Part shown: positions 24,676 through 32,791 of the stretch, piece by piece | Layout of the letters: each line of letters begins with the position of its first letter | How positions within the stretch are numbered: the first letter of the stretch is position 1 | DNA from: Deltaproteobacteria bacterium RBG_13_43_22 | Lineage (GTDB): Bacteria > Desulfobacterota > RBG-13-43-22 | DNA length: 64,000 nt | Assembly: GCA_001797675.1 (NCBI GenBank) | Contig: MGQB01000020.1 | Location: forward strand, 1-64,000 | Reading direction: 5' to 3' | The notes under the pieces: model-generated | Told to the model about the DNA's origin: nothing | What the model saw: only the letters and a program-made list of their open reading frames with translations | Databases searched by the model: none | Position numbers and translations under genes: made by a program

Positions 24676-25713
24676 ATGGCACCTGAAGAATATTGGGCAG
24701 AAATGATCAGAGAAGATGGCAGAGACAACGAATATGACCGTCGACCAATGGAGGACGACATTACAGATAGGAGGCAAGAGATGGCACAAGAGACAAAAGT
24801 CAGGAGAGGGTTTAATTCGGTTTCCACGACTGTGTTTTTCGCTATGATTGTCGTTACCGGGTTGATTTGTGTCTGGCTGTATCCGAACTGGAAACCGATG
24901 TGGGGGGTTATTCCGGCTGGGATTATTTTGGCCTGGTTTATGGAGACGTCTATCAGAGTGGTAGACCAATGGGAAAAAGCCGTGGTGCTTAGGATGGGAA
25001 AATTTAAGGGATTAAAAGGCCCGGGTTTCTTTTTCATTATCCCGGTTATGGACCGTATCTGCGACTACATCGACCAACGTCTGAGAGTCACCAATATTAC
25101 GGCGGAATCCACGCTTACCAAAGATACGGTTCCTGTTACCGTTGATGCGATCGTCTACTGGACGGTTTGGGATGTTGAAAAAGCGGCGCTGGAAGTACAG
25201 AAATATGCGGTAGCTGTTTCCTTTGTGGCCAAGACAAGTCTGCGTGACACGATCGGCAAACATGAACTGGCGGATCTTTTACAAAACCGCGACAAGATCG
25301 CGTCGGATCTGCAACACGTGCTGGACGAACTGACCAATCCCTGGGGCATTACCTGCAATAACGTGGGCATCAAAGATGTCATCATCCCGATCGAGCTCTC
25401 CGATGCCATGAGCCGGCAGGCCCAGGCCGAACGGGAGCGCCAGGCCCGCATCATTTTGGGCACGGCTGAAACCGAAATAGCCGAAAAATTCGCCAAAGCC
25501 AGCGAGCAATATATCAATAACCCGGTGGCCCTTCAACTGCGCGGCATGAACATGCTCTTCGAAGGAATGAAAGACAAAGGCTCCCTAATGATTGTGCCCA
25601 GTTCGGCCCTGGAGTCGATGAATATTGGCGCTATAGGCGGTATGGCCGCATTAGCTGAGATGAGCCGAAAAAAACAGGAAACAACAGCGGAACAAAAAAA
25701 ATTAGAGGAGTAA
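24676..25713 (+). CDS. Slipin, SPFH/band-7 membrane protein
   Basis: A 345-residue stomatin-like protein. A charged N-terminal tail (1-45) precedes two hydrophobic segments (about 51-90), then an SPFH domain from RVVDQWEKAVVLRMGKFKGLKGPGFFF through VIIPIELSDAMSRQAQAERERQA, and a C-terminal oligomerisation region with the SSALESMNIGAIGG stretch. Slipins build large rings on the inner membrane and organise microdomains or partner proteases. The family's frequent NfeD/protease partner is absent here. It follows a YtrA-type regulator, suggesting induction by envelope stress. A fragment repeating its C-terminal motif lies just downstream. Confidence 0.88.
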   Translation: MAPEEYWAEMIREDGRDNEYDRRPMEDDITDRRQEMAQETKVRRGFNSVSTTVFFAMIVVTGLICVWLYPNWKPMWGVIPAGIILAWFMETSIRVVDQWEKAVVLRMGKFKGLKGPGFFFIIPVMDRICDYIDQRLRVTNITAESTLTKDTVPVTVDAIVYWTVWDVEKAALEVQKYAVAVSFVAKTSLRDTIGKHELADLLQNRDKIASDLQHVLDELTNPWGITCNNVGIKDVIIPIELSDAMSRQAQAERERQARIILGTAETEIAEKFAKASEQYINNPVALQLRGMNMLFEGMKDKGSLMIVPSSALESMNIGAIGGMAALAEMSRKKQETTAEQKKLEE

Positions 25714-25761
25714 AAGGGTAAAAAACGAGGCCTCATCAAGAGCCGTGGGAGGATTGGCGAG

Positions 25762-25869
25762 TGTTGCAAAGTCTCGCTGATTATTGTTCCCAATTCGGCG
25801 CTGGAATCAAAGAATCTCGGTGCGATCGGCGGTAAGAGCGCTATTAATAAGATGGGAAAAATCGTTTAA
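25762..25869 (+). pseudogene. C-terminal fragment of a second slipin gene
   Basis: Directly after the slipin gene, a short open stretch reads KVSLIIVPNSALESKNLGAIGG and runs to a stop at 25869. It parallels GSLMIVPSSALESMNIGAIGG of the intact gene. It has no start or upstream domain. The sequence is diverged at DNA level, so it is the relic of an old tandem duplication or a recombination scar. Confidence 0.65.
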
Positions 25870-25961
25870 CCTTACGGTCGGACCAAGATAAGTGATCAGT
25901 TCAAGGGTAGACTTGCCCCCTGATCTTTTGAAGGCAAGTTCTCATCCAAAAAAAACCGAGG

Positions 25962-27863
25962 ATGGAAAAAGCAATGAAAGATTCTTCAATATCTACTCCG
26001 GGTCAAAAAAGGATATGGAGCGCCCGGCTTTTGAACATGTTGGCGCGCAGACTCACACACCCATGGCTTGCCCTTCACCTCTCGGTAGTAGCCGTGATTC
26101 TTACCCTGCCCGCCTTGTGGGTTGGCTTGCAGTTTGATGACTACTCCCAGCGCATGACCATGCTGGGCTTTAACAAGACTGCCCACCCGGGACCTTTAGG
26201 TTTTCTGGATGTTTATTCCTTCCTCAAAGGTAATCGACAAATCAATGAATTTGTCAAAAACATAGGAATGCTTCCCTGGTGGGCGCCTTCTGATTTGCGA
26301 ATTTCTTTTTTCCGACCTTTGAACGCCTTGTCTTTGTGGATTGATTACAAACTCTGGCCTGACTGGCCTTCTTTGATGCACCTGCAGAGTATACTCTGGT
26401 ACGCTGCTTTGGCGGCCGCCGCCGCATCGCTTTATCGGCGTTTTATGGGCCTTACCGTCGTTGCCGGGTTGGCGGCCCTCTTCTTTGCCGTCGATTATTC
26501 CCACGCTATGCCGGTAGCCTGGCTGGCAAATCGGCATGCCCTGCTGGCAGCTTTTTTCGGGATTCTATGCCTTCTGTCCTACGACAAGTGGCGACAAGAA
26601 GGCAAGAAATGGCATGGCGTCCTGTGCCCCGCTTATCTTGCCCTGGCCCTGCTTTCAGGAGAAATGGCCGTTGCTGTTGGCGCTTATCTTTTTTCTTACG
26701 CCCTCTTTCTTGATCGTCAGCCACAGGCAGGAACAGAGAGCCCCTCGCCCCTGCTTCATCGCCTTTGGGCATTGTGGCCTTGCGTTATCGTGTTTCTATC
26801 CTGGGCCCTTGTCTACCGATCCTTCGGCTATGGCACCCATGGTTCAGGAATGTATGTCGATCCCCTGAACGCCCCTGTAGCATTTGCCCAGGCCCTGATG
26901 ACGCGGGCGCCCCTGCTGCTCCTGGGCCAGTGGTCGACCATATTTTTAGATACTGTAGGGAGCAGGATCAGTGAAAAGACCGCTCTCATCCGTGCCTTTA
27001 TCTTTCTTGTCCTGTTGGCCTTCATTTTGGTGCCTTTGATCCGAAAAGACAGGGTTGCCCGCTTTTGGTTTACGGGCATGATCTTGTCTATTGTGCCGGT
27101 GGCGGCCGCTGGTCCCAGCAGCAGGTTGCTTCTGTTTATCGGCATAGGCGCCATGGGGCTCCTGGCTCAGTGCCTTATACTTCTCTGGCGAAACGACGGT
27201 GTTTTGCCTATTTCGCGCTTTTGGCGGATTCCCGCCACCATTGTCGTTGTTTACCTGGTTTTGGTCCGCCTTGTTCTGTCCCCGCCTCAGTTGTCATTAT
27301 ACTCCTATGTTATGAAACCTTTAGGTGATCCCTTTGTTGCTGCTGCTGAACACGTCCTGAACGATCCGGAAATTGCACAACAGGAACTTATTATGGTCAA
27401 TCCATCCTCCCAGCTTTCCCCTTGGCTCATCTGGTATATCGGGATAACGGAAGGAAAACGTCCAGCCGGGATGCGTGTTCTTTCCGTTACACCTGTAGCT
27501 GTTGAGGTTTACCGCATCGATGAAAACTCCATTCGGGTGCACATTCCCGGAGGCCTTTTTAAAGGATCCAATGATCGTGTTTTCCGATCCCTGGAGGAGG
27601 ACCCGATAAGTATCAATCAGGAATTCCAGGTAACGGGCATGACTGCCCGTGTTACCGCTATGAATAAAGAGAATGGCCCGGAAGAGATTGTCTATCATTT
27701 TTCTGTGCCCCTCGAAGACAAGTCTCTCAAATGGCTCCAATGGAAGGATTGCGGTTATAAAGATTTTCTCCCGCCGTCTATGGGACAGTCTGTCCTTCTT
27801 CCCGCTTTTAATCCCTACGACATTTTCCGGAATGGCTGCACAGCGGGAGGCCCTGTCCGATGA
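25962..27863 (+). CDS. Large polytopic membrane protein, GT-C-like architecture
   Basis: A 633-residue protein not confidently assigned. After a short cytoplasmic tail, the first membrane helix (about 30-52) is followed by QFDDYSQR. An acidic DD pair just after helix 1 is the usual position of the catalytic aspartates in GT-C glycosyltransferases using lipid-linked sugars. About ten further hydrophobic segments run to residue ~450, and a soluble, probably periplasmic domain of ~180 residues closes the protein. The DNA is more GC-rich than the flanking genes. It could modify a surface polymer or protein; the substrate is unknown. The ATG at 25962 has a weak site, and an ATG four codons later is possible. 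Confidence 0.7.
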   Translation: MEKAMKDSSISTPGQKRIWSARLLNMLARRLTHPWLALHLSVVAVILTLPALWVGLQFDDYSQRMTMLGFNKTAHPGPLGFLDVYSFLKGNRQINEFVKNIGMLPWWAPSDLRISFFRPLNALSLWIDYKLWPDWPSLMHLQSILWYAALAAAAASLYRRFMGLTVVAGLAALFFAVDYSHAMPVAWLANRHALLAAFFGILCLLSYDKWRQEGKKWHGVLCPAYLALALLSGEMAVAVGAYLFSYALFLDRQPQAGTESPSPLLHRLWALWPCVIVFLSWALVYRSFGYGTHGSGMYVDPLNAPVAFAQALMTRAPLLLLGQWSTIFLDTVGSRISEKTALIRAFIFLVLLAFILVPLIRKDRVARFWFTGMILSIVPVAAAGPSSRLLLFIGIGAMGLLAQCLILLWRNDGVLPISRFWRIPATIVVVYLVLVRLVLSPPQLSLYSYVMKPLGDPFVAAAEHVLNDPEIAQQELIMVNPSSQLSPWLIWYIGITEGKRPAGMRVLSVTPVAVEVYRIDENSIRVHIPGGLFKGSNDRVFRSLEEDPISINQEFQVTGMTARVTAMNKENGPEEIVYHFSVPLEDKSLKWLQWKDCGYKDFLPPSMGQSVLLPAFNPYDIFRNGCTAGGPVR

Positions 27864-28044
27864 ATTAAAGGAGTTATTTTGTTCATTTGATTCAGTAACT
27901 TTTTGAAGTTGAGAGCAAAATAGATTATTTATGAAACAGGCCTCGTAATGCAGACTAATATGTTTAGAGGACCCAACACCATTTTATGGTAAGAGGAAAA
28001 GGAAGAAAATAATAACTGAATGAAATGAACAACGTCCCTAAAGA

Positions 28045-28254
28045 TTACAAAAGGCTAAACGGGAAATGGTTCAGGACTTTCTTCCTTATGCCACCCCCGA
28101 CCTCCGTTGCGGCATAAGGATTTTCGTTGATGAATGTGACGCCCCTACGAACCTCGGTAACGAAGCTGAGGCCGACCCCAGGTGCCTCGTATTCATAGTA
28201 CCAAACCGCCTCGCGGAATTCCTCATCAGCTTCGGGAAGGAACTCTGAATTCAT
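28045..28254 (-). CDS. RelE/ParE-type toxin, shortened at the C-terminus
   Basis: A 69-residue protein matching the N-terminal two thirds of ParE/RelE-type toxins: FLPEADEEFREAVWYYEYEAPGVGLSFVTEVRRGVTFINENPYAATEVGGGIRKKVLNHFPFSLL. Intact members run to 90-100 residues, with a final strand after the FPFSLLY position, often ending in AVAHxxRxPxYW. Here a TAA follows FSLL directly, and the downstream bases in that frame do not continue the family pattern. The toxin is therefore probably inactive. It overlaps the antitoxin gene by four bases. Confidence 0.75.
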   Translation of the reverse strand: MNSEFLPEADEEFREAVWYYEYEAPGVGLSFVTEVRRGVTFINENPYAATEVGGGIRKKVLNHFPFSLL

Positions 28255-28481
28255 GAAATGGCAGCAATAGCTCGATTGAACACTTCTTCCGCCGGGATTC
28301 CTTTGACCTTGCCCGCTCGGAAATCCTGAAGCCGACGCTCAGCCTCCTGCAACCAGAGGCGCTCTACGTCAGATTCGGATGGTTCATCCAGGCTAAACAG
28401 GAGCGTCCCCGCCAACTGCGCTCTATCTTCTAAGTTAAGCTCCATGGCCACATTGATAATATCTTCTAACTTTTTCGACAT
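28251..28481 (-). CDS. Antitoxin of the addiction-module family (TIGR02574-like)
   Basis: A 76-residue acidic helical protein. The stretch LNLEDRAQLAGTLLFSLDEPSESDVERLWLQEAERRLQDFRAGKVKGIPAEEVF is typical of the addiction-module component family that pairs with ParE/RelE toxins, where the C-terminal half wraps the toxin. A clear AAGGAGA site precedes its ATG. The gene order antitoxin-toxin with a four-base overlap is standard. With the toxin shortened, the antitoxin may survive as an orphan or anti-addiction gene. Confidence 0.8.
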   Translation of the reverse strand: MSKKLEDIINVAMELNLEDRAQLAGTLLFSLDEPSESDVERLWLQEAERRLQDFRAGKVKGIPAEEVFNRAIAAIS

Positions 28482-28540
28482 GTCTTTTTCTCCTTAGGTT
28501 ATTGAGGCCATTTAATAAGAAGTTATTTTTTGATGGTAAG

Positions 28541-28570
28541 ATTATAAAACAAGAAAAAGAACACCGTCAA
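28541..28570 (-). promoter_or_regulatory. Promoter of the toxin-antitoxin pair
   Basis: On the minus strand, TTGACG (28570-28565) and a perfect TATAAT (28546-28541) are spaced by 18 bases, 60 bases before the antitoxin start. This is a strong sigma-70-type promoter. Confidence 0.6.
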
Positions 28571-28918
28571 GGAGAAAAACAGGCTTGCCCCCCTTCACTT
28601 TTAGATAAGGGAAATAGGGAGTCTTCTGAAGAAATAGGGACTTTACCGGGCTGGATTTTACAAACAGGAAGCGATAAGGGGAAAAGAAGAGGGAGACTAC
28701 CCAAATTTGGACGAACTACCCCCTCTGCCTCTTAAATTTTCCTCAAACAGTGGAGTGATCTGCGGAAGCCCCGAAATCCTGATCCTCGTAGAAAGGAGGC
28801 TGGGAGTCCGATTAGTCTATTTGAATTTCGAGGGATTTGGGTTTGGGTGGTCCACCTGAGGCGGAGGGTAAGTTGAATATAACCCAAAAGAACCCAGCCG
28901 GTGCATCCCTTCCTTTTA
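28571..28918. other. Intergenic stretch; possible terminator, no gene recognised
   Basis: About 350 bases between the antitoxin promoter and the 3' end of the MFS gene. A plus-strand frame (28502-28735) lacks a ribosome-binding site and family features and was not called. Imperfect arms TGGGTTTGGGT (about 28847-28857) and AACCCAAAAGAACCCA (about 28880) could form the terminator of the minus-strand MFS gene. Confidence 0.4.
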
Positions 28919-30082
28919 TTATTTGATTTCCTTCAAAGAAAAAATCAGCCCGCTGGACAGGATAACCCCTATCCCAAGCAGTGTGATGCCGAACCGGAAA
29001 CTGATCAGGTCCCCCGACAGACCAAGGAGGTAGGGCATCAGACCTCCTCCAAGGATAACCCCGATGGTCAGGGTAAGGCCGGTAGCCAGACCTCGAACCT
29101 CCCGATCGAACATCCTGGCCATGGACACCAGTCCCAACGGGAAAAAACCGGTTACGACAACGGCCTGAAAAAAAAGAAATATCCCCACCCGGCGAACAGG
29201 AGCGGTGCCCATAAGGACCGTAAAAATGCCGGTCAGCAGCAACATGACAAACATAATTTTTCGAAGACTGATTCGATCCACAAGGAACCCGCACAGAATT
29301 GCCACGGCTATCCCTCCTAAACGGGACACCCCTAAAACGGTATTGGCATACCCGATACCTAAAGACAGCTCCTTGGTCAGAAAAAGAGGGACGATAAAAT
29401 AGATGCCCATATTGGCACCCCCGGCAAACATCCACAATATGGCCATGATCCAAAGGGATCGCCTTTGGATAAGATCGCTTAACCGGGTTTTTTCGGAATG
29501 TTGGATTTTGAACTCATCACTTGACAAATAGAAAATGACAGCGCTCAGGAGAAAAATCCCCGCAAACACTGGAAATATCCCTCGCCAATCGAAAAAATGG
29601 AGCAGGGCCAACGCCAAAAAGGGGGTGGAGAAGATACTGATAGAGGCCGCAGAGTCATGAATGGCGATGGATTTGCCCCAATGTCTTGCTTCGAAATACT
29701 CGGTGATAAGCGGCATTACTGAGGGCAGATAGACCCCTGTTGAAAAACCGAGAACGAAAGCAAAAAGATAAAAAACCGGGAAAACCTTGACCAAAGGGAT
29801 CGAGAAGCAAACGCCCGATGAGACCAAAAGTGAAACGACAATCGACTTTTTATAACCCACCCGGCCTGAAAAAAATCCGGAGAAAAACATCGACAAGCCG
29901 TAACCGATCGACTGGAAGATAAACACACCGCCGGCCCGGGCATGGCTGACGGCAAACTCGTCTTCAACCAGCGGCAAAATGGGTGAGAAGATAATCCGGA
30001 CTCCCAAATTCGAAAACCAGAGGAACCAGAGAAAAAGAAGAAATAGGAGGGCTCGACCCTTAAGTTCGGTATGATGTTCCAC
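28919..30082 (-). CDS. Major facilitator superfamily transporter
   Basis: A 387-residue MFS carrier with about twelve hydrophobic segments. The loop-2/3 signature reads FSGRVGYKKSIVV (about 69-81) and its repeat in the second half is CGFLVDRISLRKIMFV. The start is a GTG with no obvious ribosome-binding site, so a slightly different start is possible. It is unrelated in detail to the MFS gene at 5 kb. It diverges from the small membrane peptide and PurF-like genes. The substrate cannot be inferred. Confidence 0.83.
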   Translation of the reverse strand: MEHHTELKGRALLFLLFLWFLWFSNLGVRIIFSPILPLVEDEFAVSHARAGGVFIFQSIGYGLSMFFSGFFSGRVGYKKSIVVSLLVSSGVCFSIPLVKVFPVFYLFAFVLGFSTGVYLPSVMPLITEYFEARHWGKSIAIHDSAASISIFSTPFLALALLHFFDWRGIFPVFAGIFLLSAVIFYLSSDEFKIQHSEKTRLSDLIQRRSLWIMAILWMFAGGANMGIYFIVPLFLTKELSLGIGYANTVLGVSRLGGIAVAILCGFLVDRISLRKIMFVMLLLTGIFTVLMGTAPVRRVGIFLFFQAVVVTGFFPLGLVSMARMFDREVRGLATGLTLTIGVILGGGLMPYLLGLSGDLISFRFGITLLGIGVILSSGLIFSLKEIK

Positions 30083-30135
30083 GATTTATTCTATCAAAAA
30101 TTAATTAAGCGGATTCCTTTTTAGGAGAAGGCAGT

Positions 30136-30249
30136 ATGTTGGAAAGAAGCTCGTCTGTCAAGAAAAACCCTTTTTTTCACGACTATTTCCTTTATGCTTT
30201 TTTCATCTTGACCCGGTCCCTGGTTATCCTTATACTCATCCGGTCTTAG
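30136..30249 (+). CDS. Putative 37-residue single-span membrane peptide
   Basis: A short frame begins at the ATG at 30136 with a strong TAGGAGAAGG site seven bases upstream. It encodes a polar start (MLERSSSVKKNPFFHDY) followed by one hydrophobic helix (FLYAFFILTRSLVILILI) and ends RS. The stop is 27 bases before the PurF-like start. It could be a small membrane protein or a leader peptide coupling translation of the next gene. No homologue is known to me, so it rests on initiation site, length and hydrophobic profile alone. Confidence 0.45.
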   Translation: MLERSSSVKKNPFFHDYFLYAFFILTRSLVILILIRS

Positions 30250-30276
30250 GAAATTTTTTACTCAAGGAGGATTCAT

Positions 30277-31752
30277 ATGGACGGCATTGTCGGTATTTAC
30301 GGACCGGGCGATCCGGATTTGGTAAACAAGACCTTTTTGGCCACAGGGGCCTGCCAGCATCGGGGCAAGGCCAGTACCGGTCTGGCCATAGGCACTAAAA
30401 AAGGGATATACATCCATAAGGGCTTAGGCCGAATCGCTGAAGTCATCGATTATAATATCATCCGGAACTTTCAAGACCTGGAGCCCTTGGCGGCCATCGG
30501 CAATATCGGGTATACCAAAAGAAAAATCGCCGAAAAAACAAACGCCGAACCAATTGAAATCGTTCCCCGGACAGGGGCTAACCTCAAAGTCGTCCTGACC
30601 ATGGATGGATATCTGATTAAGGACGATGACCTTAAAGCCGAATTGGAAAATGATTATATCCTCCAGACCGACAACAAGACCGAAATTGTCGGGGCTTTTT
30701 TACATAAGTACCTTAACGAAGGCGGGATCACTTTTGAAGCCGGAAAAAAATTGATCGATAAATTATACGGCCGGGCCACCTTTGCCTTGACGGCCCTGAT
30801 CTACGACGGGAAAGAAATCCATCTGGTCGCCTTAAATGATGCCAAGGCCTTTGAGCCTTTTTGCTATGCCATGATCCAGGACACCTTTGTAGCCAGTTCG
30901 GAATCCTGTTCTCACCGCCGGTTGGAAGGGATCACCGAAAAAGAATATGAAGGCGCGGAAATGACCCTTTGCTCTTCCCGGGGATGTGAGACCAAACGAT
31001 TGCGCGAAGAATCCCTGTTGCCCGACATTTTTCAAGGAGTCTATTTTGGTAATGTCGGATCTCAATTCCGGGGAAAGGAGATATTCCAATTACGTCGGGA
31101 ATTGGGTCTGGAATTAGTCGATCAATATAAGACTTCCGTCGCCGATGTGGTTATTCCTAACCCGGAATCCGGGTGGGGGGTGACGGTCGGTATTGCCGAA
31201 GGGCTGAAGAAAAATCTTTTCCCGGCCCTGATTAAACTTCCTCAGGCGGTCAGAACCTTTCAGGAAGGGGAGAGAGCGACACGCTCCAAAGAAGTGGGTC
31301 TTAAGTTCGGCGGGGTGGAATCCTTGTTACGAAATAAAAATGTGGCTATGGGAGATGACAGTATAGTCCGGGGGAGTGTCAGCGAAGGCGGGTCGGTCTG
31401 GGTCACCTATAATGCCGGGGCCAAATACATCGAGTTCTGGGTTTCCTACGGCCCCATGTTTTTCCCATCTTTTAAAGAATGGCATCGGGGACCGGAATGT
31501 TTGCAGGAATTGGCCGTCCAGAGGGCCTTCCGGGGAGGCAATCCTTATGATAAAACGCTGGAAGAGATTAATAAGGGCGTAGCAAAACTTATCGGGGTTG
31601 ATGAAGTCAAATATAATACCCAAGAGCGGATACAAAAAGCGGCGGGCAGCGGATCCTTTCAGGCTCTGGATGCCAGTTATCCCATTGAGCAAAAGTTCTG
31701 GCCTGATTGGCTGAAAAAGGAATTTGACCGTTTTGCTCTTTATCGGAAATAA
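30277..31752 (+). CDS. PurF-like amidophosphoribosyltransferase homologue lacking the catalytic Cys
   Basis: A 491-residue protein built like glutamine PRPP amidotransferase: an N-terminal Ntn-hydrolase glutaminase domain (about 1-235) and a PRTase domain with the PRPP loop GDDSIVRGS (about 359-367). True PurF begins MCGIVGI after which Cys becomes the N-terminal nucleophile. Here the start is MDGIVGI, with Asp (codon GAC) in place of Cys, so glutamine hydrolysis should be impossible. The QHRGKASTGLA stretch stands where PurF has QHRGQESAG. A strong AAGGAGG site fixes the start. It may use free ammonia, bind PRPP or nucleotide as a sensor, or have a new role. It is flanked by a membrane peptide gene and DUF3467, not by pur genes. 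Confidence 0.85.
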   Translation: MDGIVGIYGPGDPDLVNKTFLATGACQHRGKASTGLAIGTKKGIYIHKGLGRIAEVIDYNIIRNFQDLEPLAAIGNIGYTKRKIAEKTNAEPIEIVPRTGANLKVVLTMDGYLIKDDDLKAELENDYILQTDNKTEIVGAFLHKYLNEGGITFEAGKKLIDKLYGRATFALTALIYDGKEIHLVALNDAKAFEPFCYAMIQDTFVASSESCSHRRLEGITEKEYEGAEMTLCSSRGCETKRLREESLLPDIFQGVYFGNVGSQFRGKEIFQLRRELGLELVDQYKTSVADVVIPNPESGWGVTVGIAEGLKKNLFPALIKLPQAVRTFQEGERATRSKEVGLKFGGVESLLRNKNVAMGDDSIVRGSVSEGGSVWVTYNAGAKYIEFWVSYGPMFFPSFKEWHRGPECLQELAVQRAFRGGNPYDKTLEEINKGVAKLIGVDEVKYNTQERIQKAAGSGSFQALDASYPIEQKFWPDWLKKEFDRFALYRK

Positions 31753-31822
31753 AAGATCCGCTTAAACCCTCAGACCCGCTTAGCACGGCACCATCCAAGT
31801 TTAGGAATTGGTTAATTGAAAC

Positions 31823-32107
31823 TTATTGCACCATGGTGGTCGGAGGATCGGCTGTTTTTATCCGGCCGAAATTTTGCTCATATTTGTCAAGATTTTCCTG
31901 AAGTGCCGTAACAATACGCTTCATATGCCCCGGCGTTACTATAATGCGGGACAATAGATGGGTTCCATTAGGGGACTGGAGCAACCAATCCATAATAAAC
32001 TCCTCCGGTCCGTGGACGACCAGCATGGTATTGCTGTATCGGCCCCTGGACAACTCATCGCTGGTATTGATCTGAATCGGTTGCGGTTCGCTTTTGATGT
32101 TTTCCAT
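31823..32107 (-). CDS. DUF3467 family protein
   Basis: A small protein matching the DUF3467 pattern: RGRYSNTMLVVHGPEEFIMDWLL, then LLSRIIVTPGHMKRIVTALQENLDKYEQNFGRI. The family is usually ~95-105 residues and of unknown function. I prefer the ATG at 32107 (94 residues) with ACAGGAG seven bases before it. An ATG at 32152 with a weaker site would add 15 residues and overlaps this initiation region. It is convergent with the PurF-like gene. Confidence 0.78.
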   Translation of the reverse strand: MENIKSEPQPIQINTSDELSRGRYSNTMLVVHGPEEFIMDWLLQSPNGTHLLSRIIVTPGHMKRIVTALQENLDKYEQNFGRIKTADPPTTMVQ

Positions 32108-32333
32108 CGATAACTCCTGTCGGTTCTCATCTGTTGGATTCTGAAAATTCATCTATATCCTGCCGGATTTTCCCAGATTGAGAGAAAAATTTCAAATATC
32201 TTTGGTTAAGGATTTTTGCGCTAAGTTATCATGGAAACAGCCTGGACCTAATTGAGATAAGATGCCGGACCTTTATGGTGACAGTAACAGAAAAAAAGGG
32301 ATTAGCAGACATCCGCTAACCCCCGGATATTCA

Positions 32334-32408
32334 TGGTAGGCGGTACTGGATTTGAACCAGTGACTTCCACCGTGTGAGGATGGCACTCTACCGCTGAGTT
32401 AACCGCCC
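32334..32408 (-). tRNA. tRNA-Val(CAC)
   Basis: A complete 75-base tRNA on the minus strand with encoded CCA. Acceptor arms GGGCGGT / ACCGCCT (first pair G-T), T arm ACTGG-TTCAAAT-CCAGT, and anticodon loop CTCACAC giving anticodon CAC, which reads GUG. A promoter-like TTGAAA-16-TTAAAA lies just upstream on the minus strand. Confidence 0.95.
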
Positions 32409-32661
32409 GAAACCAGTTTCTTTCTTTTTAACCAAAACTAGAGAAATTTTCAAGGGAAAAATATTGCCCGGTTGAATCCAGTTTATCCTTGGGCCGGCCA
32501 TTCATACGGTCTGCAAATAATTCGCGGCAATCCCGGTCTTTCCCGATATCAAAAAAAACCGAATTCCCGGCTGCGTTTCGGGAAATAGACTATTTCAAGG
32601 TGGCTGCTCGTTGAGGCGGGAATTGAAGTTGAATATCCAACAGGAAAAGCCGATAATTCTC

Positions 32662-32689
32662 TTGACAACTCCAAGTGATTTTTTATATT
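32662..32689 (+). promoter_or_regulatory. Promoter upstream of the spermidine-synthase-like gene
   Basis: TTGACA (32662-32667) and TATATT (32684-32689) separated by 16 bases, about 100 bases before the GTG start. The rest of the 32409-32791 gap shows no gene or RNA. Confidence 0.55.
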
Positions 32690-32791
32690 TTTTCAAATAG
32701 TTTCAAAGGATAAACGGTTTTCGGTTTCTTTCTTTTTTCAATTTCGGCCGTACCGCCGATGTCGGCGACGGCTTAGATCAGAAAGGTATCC

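Noticed and set aside
28502-28735. A 77-codon plus-strand frame upstream of the antitoxin
   Set aside because: It overlaps the toxin-antitoxin promoter, lacks an initiation site and has a low-complexity, non-family composition.
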